Assembly (NCBI RefSeq): GCF_900113325.1
Contig: NZ_FOOY01000015.1
Location: 30,661 to 94,660 of the forward strand
Length of the DNA: 64,000 bases
Source of the DNA: Sporolactobacillus nakayamae
GTDB taxonomy: Bacteria > Bacillota > Bacilli > Bacillales > Sporolactobacillaceae
Direction: 5' to 3'
Shown here piece after piece: positions 27,370-37,152 of the stretch (positions within the stretch are counted from its first letter, which is position 1; every line of letters starts with the position of its first letter). The notes beneath the pieces were generated by a model. It worked only from the letters and a program-made list of their open reading frames with translations. It was not told the DNA's origin and searched no databases. A program made the translations under genes and the position numbers.

Positions 27370-28557
27370 ATGTCGTTTTTACTTTGCTTTCTGGCAGTCA
27401 TGCTCTTCATGCTTATTGGGGAATGGGTGTCAACTGCGTCGAAAGCTTATATTCCATCTGTTTTCGTTTCAGCCGTTCTATTTATCCTCGGCTATTGGAC
27501 CTTTATTCCTAAGGATGTTGTCACTCAAGCATCTTATAACACGGAATTCGTTCAGATTTGCATTGCGCTCTTATTGGTACACCTTGGAACGCTGATGAAT
27601 TTGAAACAGCTTATTGCTCAGTGGAAAGCTGTTGCCATTGCATTGCTCGGCGTCTGTGGAACCATACTATTAACCTTGACCATCGGCTCTCTCATTTTCG
27701 ATTGGCATACAGTCGTTGCCGCTGTTCCTCCGCTGACCGGTGGACTTGTTGCTGCACTCTTGATGACGGACGGACTTAAAGCTGCCGGAATCACTACCCT
27801 GGTCGCACTTCCGGTTTCCATGTTCATCACGCACAGTCTGATCGGCTACCCGATTACATCGGCCATGCTTAAGAAAGAAAGCCGTCGCCTGCTGAAGAAC
27901 TTCCGTGACGGCGGCATTAAACTCGATCCTACTCGTCAGCGAATGATGATGCAAGGACCGGGAAGCGCTAGTACGAAACGCATTTTCGGTCTCGCGGATG
28001 ACTATCAAACTTCTGCATTTATTTTGGTACGTGTCGCGCTCGTTGCCATTCTCAGTCTTTACGTTGCTCAGCTGATGCATGGCGTGATCAACTCATTTGT
28101 CATCTGTCTGATCTTCGGTGTCATCGCGCATCAATTCGGATTTCTTGAAGACAACGCTTTGAATCGTGCGGGCGTGTTCAACTGGCTGATTTACGGTTTG
28201 CTCGCCTACGTATTCTCGCAACTGAATCTGACAACGCCGGCAATGCTCGGTCATATCATAATTCAGATTGTTGTATTAATTATTCTTGGTATACTAGGAA
28301 TGTATCTCGCATCTCTTATTCTCGCAAAACCGTTTGGCATGAGCCGGCCTATGGCATTCGCGTGCTCACTTACTGCGCTGTTTGGTTTCCCTGCAGACTA
28401 CATATTAACCACCGAAGTTTGCAAAAACAATTCAAGCACATCGGACGAAGAGGAATACCTTCTCGAAAATATTCTTCCGAAAATGCTCGTTGGCGGTTTC
28501 GCAACAGTCTCGATCGCTTCAGTCATCATTGCTTCAATCTTCCTTAAATTAATCTAA
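27370..28557 (+). CDS. Predicted membrane transporter
   Basis: A 395-residue, very hydrophobic protein with about ten helices and a cytoplasmic loop near 170-215 (KKESRRLLKNFRDGG). It has a Gly-rich stretch PPLTGGLVAALLMTDG that could line a binding site. I do not recognise the family firmly; a relative of Na+-coupled carboxylate/amino-acid carriers is possible. The amidohydrolase gene begins 24 bp downstream, so the pair looks like import followed by hydrolysis. An AGGAGG site precedes the ATG. Confidence 0.55.
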   Translation: MSFLLCFLAVMLFMLIGEWVSTASKAYIPSVFVSAVLFILGYWTFIPKDVVTQASYNTEFVQICIALLLVHLGTLMNLKQLIAQWKAVAIALLGVCGTILLTLTIGSLIFDWHTVVAAVPPLTGGLVAALLMTDGLKAAGITTLVALPVSMFITHSLIGYPITSAMLKKESRRLLKNFRDGGIKLDPTRQRMMMQGPGSASTKRIFGLADDYQTSAFILVRVALVAILSLYVAQLMHGVINSFVICLIFGVIAHQFGFLEDNALNRAGVFNWLIYGLLAYVFSQLNLTTPAMLGHIIIQIVVLIILGILGMYLASLILAKPFGMSRPMAFACSLTALFGFPADYILTTEVCKNNSSTSDEEEYLLENILPKMLVGGFATVSIASVIIASIFLKLI

Positions 28558-28581
28558 AACGTTAAAAGGAGAGAAACATTT

Positions 28582-29766
28582 ATGGCAAAAACACTGTATC
28601 AGAACTTTTCACTTTTTGATGGAACGAAAGATCACTTTGAGACTGACGCTTATTTTGTCGTCGACGATGAAACAGGAAAAATTGTGGAAGCAGGAACAGG
28701 CTCATCAGAGGCAGACCGAACCGTTGATCTTGAGAACAAATTCGTTATGCCGGGCATGATTAACGCGCATACTCATATCACCTCCGACGTATCTGGAAAA
28801 CTCGAACCGCTCGGATCACCGAAGCTCACGCCGATTATTGCGACCAAAATTGCACTTGATAATTTGGCAGACCTTGTGAAACACGGGGTCACCTATATTC
28901 GCGATGTCGGCGCTGATTTTGATGTCGACATCGAACTTTCAAAACTTGAAAAAGGCGGGCATATCCTTTCCCCGGGTATCTGCGCGTCCGGGCGTCCGCT
29001 CGCCATGACCGGCGGCCATTTCTGTACAATCGGCTATGAGGTGGACAGCCCTGATGAAGCCCGTAAAGCGGCGCGTCAAGCGCTGAAAAATGGCGCGGAT
29101 AATATCAAATTGATGGCAACCGGCGGTGTCTCTTTCGGCGGCGAATCTCCTGACGACGTTCAGTTAACTGAAGACGAGCTGCGTGCCGCAGTTATTGAAG
29201 CGCATCATAAAGGAAGAACCGCGAACGCACACGCTCAAGGAACAGAAGGCATAAAAAACGCGGTACGCGCTGGTGTTGATTCGGTGGAACACGCCTTTTA
29301 TCTCGATGACGAGGCCATTCAAATGTTTCTTGATAAAGATACATTTATCGTTCCTACCTTAATCGCTGTTTATGGCATTTCCGATCGCGGTGCGGGACAA
29401 GTCCCTGATTTCATGCTGGATGTTGCTCGTGAAGTAAAGAAAGCTCATATGGAGAGTATCGGCAGAGCCGCCAAAGCGGGCATTAAACTTGCAATGGGTA
29501 CCGATGCCGGAACGCCGAATAACGACTTTAAGAATGACTCTGCATTCGAACTTGAACTCATGGTTGAAGCCGGATGCACGCCGCTTCAAACGCTGCAGTC
29601 AGCAACCATCAATGGCGCGCAGCTGCTGAAGATCGACAACGAATACGGAACTCTTGAACCAGGAAAATACGCGGACTTTATTGTATTAGACAGCAATCCG
29701 CTGGATAACATTAAAGTTGTACAGCAAGACAAGCGCGTCTTTAAAAAGGGAAAAGAAATCAAGTAA
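28582..29766 (+). CDS. Amidohydrolase, imidazolonepropionase-like
   Basis: A 394-residue metal-dependent hydrolase of the amidohydrolase superfamily. The metal site is laid out as usual: INAHTH after the first strand, the Lys of DNIKLMATGG, His in NAHAQG, His in SVEHAFYL and Asp in MGTDAGTP. The substrate cannot be told from sequence; relatives cleave cyclic amides or Xaa-Pro dipeptides. It is paired with the transporter just upstream. Confidence 0.82.
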   Translation: MAKTLYQNFSLFDGTKDHFETDAYFVVDDETGKIVEAGTGSSEADRTVDLENKFVMPGMINAHTHITSDVSGKLEPLGSPKLTPIIATKIALDNLADLVKHGVTYIRDVGADFDVDIELSKLEKGGHILSPGICASGRPLAMTGGHFCTIGYEVDSPDEARKAARQALKNGADNIKLMATGGVSFGGESPDDVQLTEDELRAAVIEAHHKGRTANAHAQGTEGIKNAVRAGVDSVEHAFYLDDEAIQMFLDKDTFIVPTLIAVYGISDRGAGQVPDFMLDVAREVKKAHMESIGRAAKAGIKLAMGTDAGTPNNDFKNDSAFELELMVEAGCTPLQTLQSATINGAQLLKIDNEYGTLEPGKYADFIVLDSNPLDNIKVVQQDKRVFKKGKEIK

Positions 29767-29791
29767 ACAACCAAGGGAATAAATACAATCA

Positions 29792-29840
29792 AAAAGTCGG
29801 AGCATGGAGCGCGTTGCCTCAAATGCTTCGGCTTTTTTTT
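29792..29840 (+). terminator. Terminator of amidohydrolase gene
   Basis: Stem agtcggagcat / atgcttcggct (G-T pairs) with eight T; convergent with the PAS-GGDEF-HD gene. Confidence 0.8.
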
Positions 29841-29847
29841 GTACGGC

Positions 29848-32766
29848 TTACTCTGTTACAAGAACTTCTGTAACAAATGTATCGACAATGACCGGATCAA
29901 ACTGAGTTCCGGCATTTTTTTTCAAGATTTCTATGGCTTCCCGCTGCGCGATTTTTTTTCGATAGGGCTGGTCGGCGACCATCGCGTCAAAAGCGCCCAC
30001 GATGCTGATAATCCTAGAAGGCAATGGAATCTGGTCACCTTTTAAACCAAGAGGATATCCTGTGCCGTCGATCCGTTCATGATGGCATAGAATATACTGA
30101 GAAATGCTCATAAATTCATTGGACAATTTTAAGATGTGATACCCCTTTTCAGGATGCAGACGAATTCGTGACCACTCCGCTTCGGTCAGATGTTCCTTTT
30201 TGAACAAGCTTTCCTCAATGGCAATCTTGCCAATGTCATGCAGAAGTCCTGCCGTTCTCAGTTCATTCAAATCATTAGCGTCCATACCCAGCCTTTGACC
30301 GATTTCCATACATAATTTGCTGACTCGTCTCGCGTGACGCTCCTCAGAAGGCAGCTTCGCGTATAGTGTGTTCGTAATCATGTTGATCGTTCGGCTTCGC
30401 ATACTATTTCCTTCGAACAGCTTATGCTGGTACATGTTGTTTTCCGCTTCGGTAAAAATATAGGTCATTGTTTCTTTTTTTGATTTTCGCACAGCCCAAC
30501 CAAATGAAACAGACAGAATGGTATGATGAACACTTTTGGACGATAGCAAACGATCGTGGATGTGATTGATCCGCCGTTCTGTCTGCAGCTCATCATTTCT
30601 CGGCCAGATCATAACAAATTCATCGCCGCCAACTCGGGCGATAATATCGCCTTCTTTGCTCTCTTCCCTAAGAATCTGAGAGATGGCAACCAGCAAATCA
30701 TCACCCGCTTGATGTCCAAACGCGTCATTCGTTAATTTTAGGCCATTGACGTCAGCAAGTACCAAAGTCATTGGAGAACTTCCCAAATGTTCGAGCCGCA
30801 TCAGTTCTTCATCATAGAATCGTCGATTGTATAATCCGGTCAGTTGGTCATGAAAGCTTAAATAAATGATACTTTCTTCCGATTTTTTCCGTTCCTCAAT
30901 ATTGCGTGATACACCGAAGACCTCATACTCATTTCTATTGTTAAGGCGAAGACGTATTGATGCTTCCGTCCAAACTAAATGCCCATCCGCGCAATACTGC
31001 TGCATCTCTTTGATGAATGTGTTCGAACCTTCCCCATTCTCTTTCTCTTGAAGCATTTTAATCTTTTCTTCGACCATACCTCTCAATAAGTGCAATGACT
31101 CCGGAGCGAATGTCTCTTCAAGAGTCATCTGCTCGGCGCGCTCTGGGGTGAGGTTGCGCAGACTTTTTACTGCGGGACTGATGTAAGCGAAGCAATGGCG
31201 CGTATAGTTATAAACCCAAATCACGTCAGAGGCGGATTCAGCGATCAACTGATATTTCAATTCACTCGCTTCTCTGTCTTGCTCCGCTTTCTTCTGATCC
31301 GTTATATCATTAACGAAATATTGCACAGCCATGTGACCTTCCCATGCTACCTTAGCACCAACCGCCTGAACCCAAATAATTGATCCATCTCTTCGAACAA
31401 CGCGAAACTCTATTTTCCCAATTGCCGCTTCGGACCGTAAGCGCTCTTGATAGGCTTGAATACATCGAACTCGATCCTCACGAAAAATCATACGTGAGAT
31501 GTCCATAGTAAGAAGTTCTGTGAGAGAATAACCCGAATAACGTACCGTCATTGGGTTGGCAATTCGAATGCGGTTGTCCTGTATAATGAGTATCGCTTCG
31601 GCGGCATTTTCAAATATAAATTTAAATTTCTCCTCGCTGGATTCCAAGGCTGCTACCATATGCATTTTTTCAGTAATATCATTTAGAAAATTCAAACTTG
31701 CCGGCTTACCTTCCCAGTCAATGCGCACCGATTTCATCGCGATCCATCGTAATTCTCCATCTGCCGTAGTGATGCGAAAACGCGAGAATGAACCACTGCG
31801 TTCTCCCCTCATCTGCTTATAATGATTCTTCATCAGACGCTCTCTATCCTGAGGGACAACGATCTCTTCAAAAGGTGTTGAGAACAGATAGGATTCGCTG
31901 TATTTGCTGATCTCCCGCACATAGTGGTTGCACATCTTAACATAGCCATTCTGTGCAATGACGATTGCTTCCGATACATTGTCGAACAGCAAATGATAGT
32001 TTTCTTTGCTTTTGGCGGCGGAATATTCTAATTGTTTCTGCTTGGTAATGTCCTGATGTACAGAAAGAATACATGGGGAATTTCGATAGTCGAAACGCAC
32101 CGAATCACATTTTGACCAAAATCGTTTACCGCCGCTTGTTTTTAAGCGGACTTCATCGCCTTGGGAAACCTTTTGTGAGTCGATCCGAATAATAAATGTA
32201 TCGATGTCTTTCGGATCGGCAAAAAAGCGACCGGCTTCGGTGTTGACGGCACTTGAGTCCACAGCGAATAACTTCTCTGCTCCATGATTTAAATAGAGGA
32301 TCGTTCCATCTAGTGAGATAATCGTGATGGGTAATGAAAAATGGTCAAGTACATGATTCAACGCATGATCGTTCGTCTCAGTTAGCCCAATAATTTTTTG
32401 CAATTCAAGGAATGAGTCTTGATCAGGTGCCATATCAATGACATTGGTCCAGAATTTATTTTTTTCGAAGGAGTACGCGCAGACTTTATAACGGTGATCC
32501 ATGATCGTTGAGGTAATTTCGAAGAGTTTTGTTCCTCCATGAAGTGCGATATTCGCAAACTGTTGAACAAGATCATACTCAACTCCATGCATGATCTCAG
32601 TATACCGTTTGCCAATAATCGGTACATCCTTCATCCCGATCATTTCATTGAATAGGGTATTCGTTTGCAGAAAAACAAAATCGCATGGTTTTCCTGCCGC
32701 GTCAAAAATCAGTTCTTGATACGCAACCCCCACCGGAAGCATTTGTTTGTAAGCTTTAGTCATCAT
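29848..32766 (-). CDS. Five-PAS GGDEF/HD-GYP signalling protein
   Basis: A 972-residue cytoplasmic sensor. I count five PAS-like domains across about residues 1-630, then a GGDEF domain with intact ARVGGDEF and FHDQLTGLYNRRF, and an HD-GYP domain with HDIGK, HPEKGYHIL, HHERIDGTGYP. Both cyclic-di-GMP synthesis and breakdown look possible. The inhibitory RxxD site before GGDEF is degenerate (KEGD). There is no membrane segment, so it senses something inside the cell, maybe redox or ligand. It has no regulatory partner next to it. Confidence 0.9.
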   Translation of the reverse strand: MMTKAYKQMLPVGVAYQELIFDAAGKPCDFVFLQTNTLFNEMIGMKDVPIIGKRYTEIMHGVEYDLVQQFANIALHGGTKLFEITSTIMDHRYKVCAYSFEKNKFWTNVIDMAPDQDSFLELQKIIGLTETNDHALNHVLDHFSLPITIISLDGTILYLNHGAEKLFAVDSSAVNTEAGRFFADPKDIDTFIIRIDSQKVSQGDEVRLKTSGGKRFWSKCDSVRFDYRNSPCILSVHQDITKQKQLEYSAAKSKENYHLLFDNVSEAIVIAQNGYVKMCNHYVREISKYSESYLFSTPFEEIVVPQDRERLMKNHYKQMRGERSGSFSRFRITTADGELRWIAMKSVRIDWEGKPASLNFLNDITEKMHMVAALESSEEKFKFIFENAAEAILIIQDNRIRIANPMTVRYSGYSLTELLTMDISRMIFREDRVRCIQAYQERLRSEAAIGKIEFRVVRRDGSIIWVQAVGAKVAWEGHMAVQYFVNDITDQKKAEQDREASELKYQLIAESASDVIWVYNYTRHCFAYISPAVKSLRNLTPERAEQMTLEETFAPESLHLLRGMVEEKIKMLQEKENGEGSNTFIKEMQQYCADGHLVWTEASIRLRLNNRNEYEVFGVSRNIEERKKSEESIIYLSFHDQLTGLYNRRFYDEELMRLEHLGSSPMTLVLADVNGLKLTNDAFGHQAGDDLLVAISQILREESKEGDIIARVGGDEFVMIWPRNDELQTERRINHIHDRLLSSKSVHHTILSVSFGWAVRKSKKETMTYIFTEAENNMYQHKLFEGNSMRSRTINMITNTLYAKLPSEERHARRVSKLCMEIGQRLGMDANDLNELRTAGLLHDIGKIAIEESLFKKEHLTEAEWSRIRLHPEKGYHILKLSNEFMSISQYILCHHERIDGTGYPLGLKGDQIPLPSRIISIVGAFDAMVADQPYRKKIAQREAIEILKKNAGTQFDPVIVDTFVTEVLVTE

Positions 32767-32986
32767 TTCAGCCCCATTACTAATAAAAGTACTCTATACT
32801 TAACACGCTTTTTATCTATCTGTAGGCCATATCTGTGATTAAACTCTAATAGCATTACTAGTCTTTTAGACCTATTTCCATTGTCGTTATTACTTATATC
32901 GGAAAAAGTATGCAGATGTTAAGGAATTATCACTTATTCTACTCCTATTTCTTCATGGGCATGAATCTAAATACCTATAAGTCTTA

Positions 32987-33313
32987 CTAATGTCTTGGTG
33001 CGAGCAGCATAACAGAAACACCTAGAATGCAAATCATGGCACCGACCCAATCATAAAGATCCGGTGCTTTGCGATCAATTCCCCAGCTCCAGAGCAATGA
33101 CAGAACAATAAAAACTCCGCCGTATGCCGCATACACTCTGCCGAATGACGGAAATACTTGAAGCGTCGCGATGACGCCATATAACGCCAATATGATTCCG
33201 CCAATCATACCTAAATAAATCGATTTTCCTTCTCGCAGCCATTGCCAAATCAAGTAACCGCCGCCGATTTCAGCCAAACCGGCACAAATAAATAAAAAGA
33301 TAACGCGAACCAT
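32987..33313 (-). CDS. ynfA: YnfA-family small membrane protein (UPF0060)
   Basis: 108 residues, four helices, with the UPF0060 markers [27 protein letters not shown] and [10 protein letters not shown]. Related to small multidrug-resistance-type carriers; in vivo role uncertain. The ATG at 33313 has AAAGGAG at good spacing, unlike the longer start. Confidence 0.9.
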   Translation of the reverse strand: MVRVIFLFICAGLAEIGGGYLIWQWLREGKSIYLGMIGGIILALYGVIATLQVFPSFGRVYAAYGGVFIVLSLLWSWGIDRKAPDLYDWVGAMICILGVSVMLLAPRH

Positions 33314-33539
33314 TGGTTTCTCCTTTAAGATCAAATTGAGTCAAATCATTAGTTAATCTATTATAATGCAAATCGTTCACTATACCTGTGATGCCCACCT
33401 TTGCTGATAATTTTTTTGCTTTTCTTCAATAATACTGCATAATAGTAAAGAGAAGTTTGTTAAATTAAATAATAGAGTTTCATTCTAAAAAAGCGGATTT
33501 TCGAAAAGAAAACTGTCGATTAATTATGTGAGGTGCGCC

Positions 33540-34598
33540 ATGAGTAACTATTGGAATCCATTTGTTCAGAAACTCGATCCTTACGTGCCCGGTGAGCAGC
33601 CTAAGGATAAAAAGTATGTCAAACTCAATACGAACGAAAATCCATATCCGCCTTCGCCAAAAGTCACTGCAGCAATTAAGGAAGCTGTTAATGATCAGCT
33701 GCGCTTGTACCCAGACCCGAATTGCGATGAATTGAGAAAAAAGATCGCCGAACATTTTGAAGTAAAACCAAGCGAAGTGTTTATCGGCAATGGATCAGAC
33801 GAGGTTCTTGCCTTCAGTTTCATGACCTTCTTTTCAGCAGAAAATCCGGTCGCGTTTGGTGATATTACATACAGCTTTTATAAGGTGTACGCGAATTTAT
33901 GCTCCTTGAGCCCGAAAATTATCCCGCTTAACGACGATTTCAGTTTGCCGGTGGATGCGTTTTGTGAACCTAACGGCGGCGTTGTGATTCCAAATCCAAA
34001 CGCGCCGACAGGACGCGGGTTGCCTATCGATTCAATCAGACGGATTCTTGATGCGAATTCAGAGCATGTCGTGATTATTGATGAGGCATATATCGATTTT
34101 GGCGGCGAATCGGTCATTCCGCTTATCAAGGACTATCCGAATCTGCTCGTTGTCCGAACCCTATCCAAATATTCTTCACTAGCTGGCATCAGGGTCGGAT
34201 TTGCTCTGGGTCAGAAAGCGTTGATTGATGGCCTGAACACCGTAAAGAATTCATTTAACTCCTATACAATCGACCGCTTGGCACTTGCCGGCGCATTGGC
34301 AGCGATTGATGACGACGCCTACTCCAAAGGCATGGCGCAACAAATCATCGCGACACGTGAGCAAACAATCAAGCGGCTTGAAAATATCGGATTCACGATC
34401 ATCCCGTCGCAGTCCAATTTCATTTTCGCCAGTCATACAGAAGTGAACGCGGAGGTCATCTTCCACGCGCTGCGCGACCGCGGCGTTCTCGTCCGCTACT
34501 TCAACCAGCCGCGCATCTCCAATTATTTGCGAATCACAATCGGCACGGATGAGGAAATGGACAAGCTGGTCGAAGCGTTGAAGGATATTTTGAACTAA
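33540..34598 (+). CDS. hisC: Histidinol-phosphate aminotransferase
   Basis: A 352-residue fold-type I PLP enzyme. The family signature NTNENPYPPSP opens it, DEAYIDF holds the pyridine-binding Asp, and the Schiff-base Lys is in TLSKYSSLAG. The enzyme converts imidazole-acetol phosphate to histidinol phosphate and may also act on aromatic keto acids. It is alone, without other his genes. The ATG at 33540 has GAGGTG just before; the GTG 12 bases earlier is not needed. Confidence 0.92.
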   Translation: MSNYWNPFVQKLDPYVPGEQPKDKKYVKLNTNENPYPPSPKVTAAIKEAVNDQLRLYPDPNCDELRKKIAEHFEVKPSEVFIGNGSDEVLAFSFMTFFSAENPVAFGDITYSFYKVYANLCSLSPKIIPLNDDFSLPVDAFCEPNGGVVIPNPNAPTGRGLPIDSIRRILDANSEHVVIIDEAYIDFGGESVIPLIKDYPNLLVVRTLSKYSSLAGIRVGFALGQKALIDGLNTVKNSFNSYTIDRLALAGALAAIDDDAYSKGMAQQIIATREQTIKRLENIGFTIIPSQSNFIFASHTEVNAEVIFHALRDRGVLVRYFNQPRISNYLRITIGTDEEMDKLVEALKDILN

Positions 34599-34607
34599 GA
34601 AAAAAAT

Positions 34608-34648
34608 GAAACACGGACAGGAGTGAATACTCCTTGTCCGTGTTTTTA
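34608..34648 (+). terminator. Terminator of hisC
   Basis: Long stem aaacacggaca / tgtccgtgttt, T-run to 34648. The TnpB element inserted directly in its T-tail. Confidence 0.88.
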
Positions 34649-34798
34649 TAAAGGAGACCAGCCTGAGAAAACTCGGCCATTCATTGCCGAGATGAATCAG
34701 CGTCTTGGGTCTCCAATTTTTTTGTTAGAAAATCGGTTCAATCATAGCAAAAGCACGAACATTTGTGCTATGATTGAGCTGCGAAAAGAGGTGAAACG

Positions 34799-35956
34799 AT
34801 GACTTTAAAAGGGCTTAACGTACGGATCTACCCCAATAAAAAGCAGAAGCTACTCATCCAATGTAACTTTGGCTACAACCGTTTTGTTTGGAATCAAATG
34901 CTCCATATGCTGATCGAACGGTATGACCATAACCCGAAAGCCACTTTTTTGAATGCTTATGCTCTGAATCTTTTACTTCCTGCCTTAAAGCGTGAATACG
35001 CTTGGCTCAAAGAGGCGGAAAGCACGAGTCTTCAGATCACCAATCACGATTTGGTGGAAGCGTACAAAAATTTCTTTAAACAAAAACATGGCTTCCCCAA
35101 GTTTAAGTCGAAGAAGTCTTTCAAGCAATCCTATCAATGCAAATGCGTCAATCAGAATGTGAAACAGACGGCCGCGCACGCGATCCAATTGCCGAAGCTG
35201 GGCAGGATCCGTTTTAAAGCTGGGAAAACCATCCCAAAGGTCATTAAATCGGTAACCATCCGACAATCGTTTACCGGAAAATACTACGCCATTCTTCTTG
35301 TTGAAGACGAAAGCCAAGCCTTCAGGAAGACGAACGCACGTATTGGTCTTGATTTGGGGATCTCTGATTTAGTTATTGGTTCGGATGGACAAAAGATCCC
35401 CAGTATTCGTTTTGACAAACAACAGGAAACAAAGCTGCACAAGTGGGAAAAACGGCTCGCTCGGCGTCGCCTGCACGCACAAAAAGCCATGGCTTGGGAC
35501 AAGCATAACAAGGTCCTTCAGCCTAGACAGCTCGCTGACTTCAAAAATGTGCAAAAAGCCAGATTAATGGTGGCGAAACTCCACGAAAAAATTGTCCATC
35601 AGCGTCAGAATTATTTGCATCAGATCACCACACAATTAGTGAAAAGCTATGATCTGATCGCCATTGAAGAATTGAAAACCAAAAATCTGATGCACAATCA
35701 TAAACTGGCACGGGCGATTGCGAGCCAAGCCTGGGGAGAAATTCGCCGAATGCTTACCTACAAATGTGCCTGGTATGGCAAAGAGCTCGTGATCGTTCAT
35801 CCGTATAAGACCTCACAAATCTGTTCCCATTGCGGCCATGATGATGGGAAACATGAACTGGGTGTCCGTGAATGGACGTGTCCGAGTTGCGGCACGCTCC
35901 ATGATCGGGATATCAACGCAGCGAAAAATATTCTAAATAAGGCAATCGCCTACTAA
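34799..35956 (+). CDS. tnpB: TnpB, RNA-guided nuclease
   Basis: A 385-residue TnpB. The RuvC-like triad is intact: Asp in IGLDLGISD (about 184), Glu in IAIEELK (about 290) and Asp in LHDRDINAA (about 368). The zinc ribbon has two CxxC pairs (CSHC, CPSC). TnpB proteins are programmable nucleases guided by RNA from the right end, and help keep the element at its donor site. The ATG has GAGGTGAAACG. Nothing is broken, so activity is likely. There is no transposase partner in the element. Confidence 0.92.
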   Translation: MTLKGLNVRIYPNKKQKLLIQCNFGYNRFVWNQMLHMLIERYDHNPKATFLNAYALNLLLPALKREYAWLKEAESTSLQITNHDLVEAYKNFFKQKHGFPKFKSKKSFKQSYQCKCVNQNVKQTAAHAIQLPKLGRIRFKAGKTIPKVIKSVTIRQSFTGKYYAILLVEDESQAFRKTNARIGLDLGISDLVIGSDGQKIPSIRFDKQQETKLHKWEKRLARRRLHAQKAMAWDKHNKVLQPRQLADFKNVQKARLMVAKLHEKIVHQRQNYLHQITTQLVKSYDLIAIEELKTKNLMHNHKLARAIASQAWGEIRRMLTYKCAWYGKELVIVHPYKTSQICSHCGHDDGKHELGVREWTCPSCGTLHDRDINAAKNILNKAIAY

Positions 35957-36071
35957 ATAAATAACGGCTTGGTACGAGCCATAGTAAAAAAGTCTTAACC
36001 GCTACTTGGATGTTCCAAGCAAGTATGAGATGTTCCTAGAAGCTCGGGATTTTAATCCCGATGCAGTTCAC
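35890..36071 (+). ncRNA. Predicted omega (guide) RNA
   Basis: The end of tnpB and the hairpins of the right end form the scaffold of the guide RNA in this group. The 5' limit is approximate. The 16-20 bases after 36071 (from ttagacaggt) would be the guide. The deleted copy keeps the same region (14288 to about 14450), with its guide at 14268-14287 on the minus strand. Confidence 0.45.
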
Positions 36072-36968
36072 TTAGACAGGTACGCATGATTATACGATCC
36101 TTACAAAAGATTGGAGCAGTAGCATGTTTTTAATAACTACATTGGCTTTCCACCAATTTTCACTTAGTGCAAGCTGTCTTTTATGAAGGCAGATTTTTTG
36201 ATCTGTAATGAGGCATTTATTCCCCTTGTGGTTGAACTAAGAAAAACCCGAAAAAAAGTGTCCGGTCCATAAACCATGCCGGATTTTGATTACGCTCCGG
36301 TTGCTCGCAATCAACAGAGACGCTCCGCGGGCATCTCACTTCTGTTTCATTAAGCATTCTGCTTCTTAACTAAGTAACGAGTAAAATAAGCGGAGATATT
36401 CCGGTTATATGCACCATAGAGCTTGTTTTGCGGGTACATAAGGGTAATTTTTCCGGTTATGCCCTGCAAAACCCTGCATTTCCACGTTTTTCGATTCGAT
36501 AAGCGGAATTTCTCCGTCTATTCAAGCTATTTTTTCATTTATTTTCTAAATAAGCGGAATTTCTCCGCTTATTTCTCAGATTGGTCGCTTACCTGATCGC
36601 CCAGCCCAACCGAATCTTATAACCTTATCGTCGTACCAGCAAGGCAAAACGTTAAACTTTTATACGTATATATATGGCACTTTATCACAGCGGTGGCATA
36701 CGCTTTGCATACAGGACGCATGCGTATTTAGCGAACGTTCCTTGTTTATATAGCATTGATTTGGGTCTTCTACGGTACCTATGAATCGTTGCTCCGGTTG
36801 CTCGCGATCAACTGAGCACGGCCGCGGGCAGTCCGGTAGCCTCCTCAAACAAATGGTCTTCTTTGACTCGCGATCAACAGAGAAGCTCCGTAGGAGTCTC
36901 GCACCTGCGCGTTTGGTTCACAACCTTTTGCTTTGGCGAAAATCAAACACTTTCTTCACTTGTTAAAA
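36072..36968. other. Gene-free 900 bp between tnpB and the prd operon
   Basis: Besides the dispersed element (36364-36660), it has repeated fragments of gctccggttgctcgc followed by atcaac at about 36296, 36790 and (partial) 36867. A module near 36705-36740 (ttgcatacaggacg then atgcgta) recurs at about 43812-43840. No coding frame there is convincing. Confidence 0.55.
36364..36660 (+). repeat. Dispersed intergenic element, copy B (~297 bp)
   Basis: Same element as 4715-5045 and 44311-44641, in the same orientation, starting about 35 bp further in and more diverged. The cgcccaa stem-loop is partly changed. It keeps the aagcgga palindromes. Confidence 0.85.
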
Positions 36969-37010
36969 ATACAAATAAGGCAGAAATAAATATTTCTGCC
37001 TTATTTGTAT
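36966..37010 (-). terminator. Terminator of the prd operon
   Basis: Near-perfect stem of about 19 bp (acaaataaggcagaaat and its complement), with a T-rich tail on the minus strand. It is about 140 bp past the aminotransferase stop. Confidence 0.75.
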
Positions 37011-37152
37011 GCATAAACGTACATGATTCACTATTTTGCTAAAGCATCTGAAACATTTGCGATCGCTGCTCTAATACCCTATCGTTTCAATCTAAGATGA
37101 AGATAACAAGGGGAGACATGACAGGCAACCGGACCAAACAAATCATGAGGGT

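Larger units (their letters stand above)
34650..36071 (+). mobile_element. IS605-group (IS1341-type) element with tnpB only
   Basis: A 1,422-bp element lacking a tnpA gene. The left end contains a stem-loop (about 34670-34700), the right end another pair. By comparison with the deleted copy at 14288-14748 the ends are at a common agaccagcctga and ttcac. TTTAT at 34645-34649 abuts the left end in this copy and the complement does so in the other, as expected for a target-associated motif. Confidence 0.85.
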
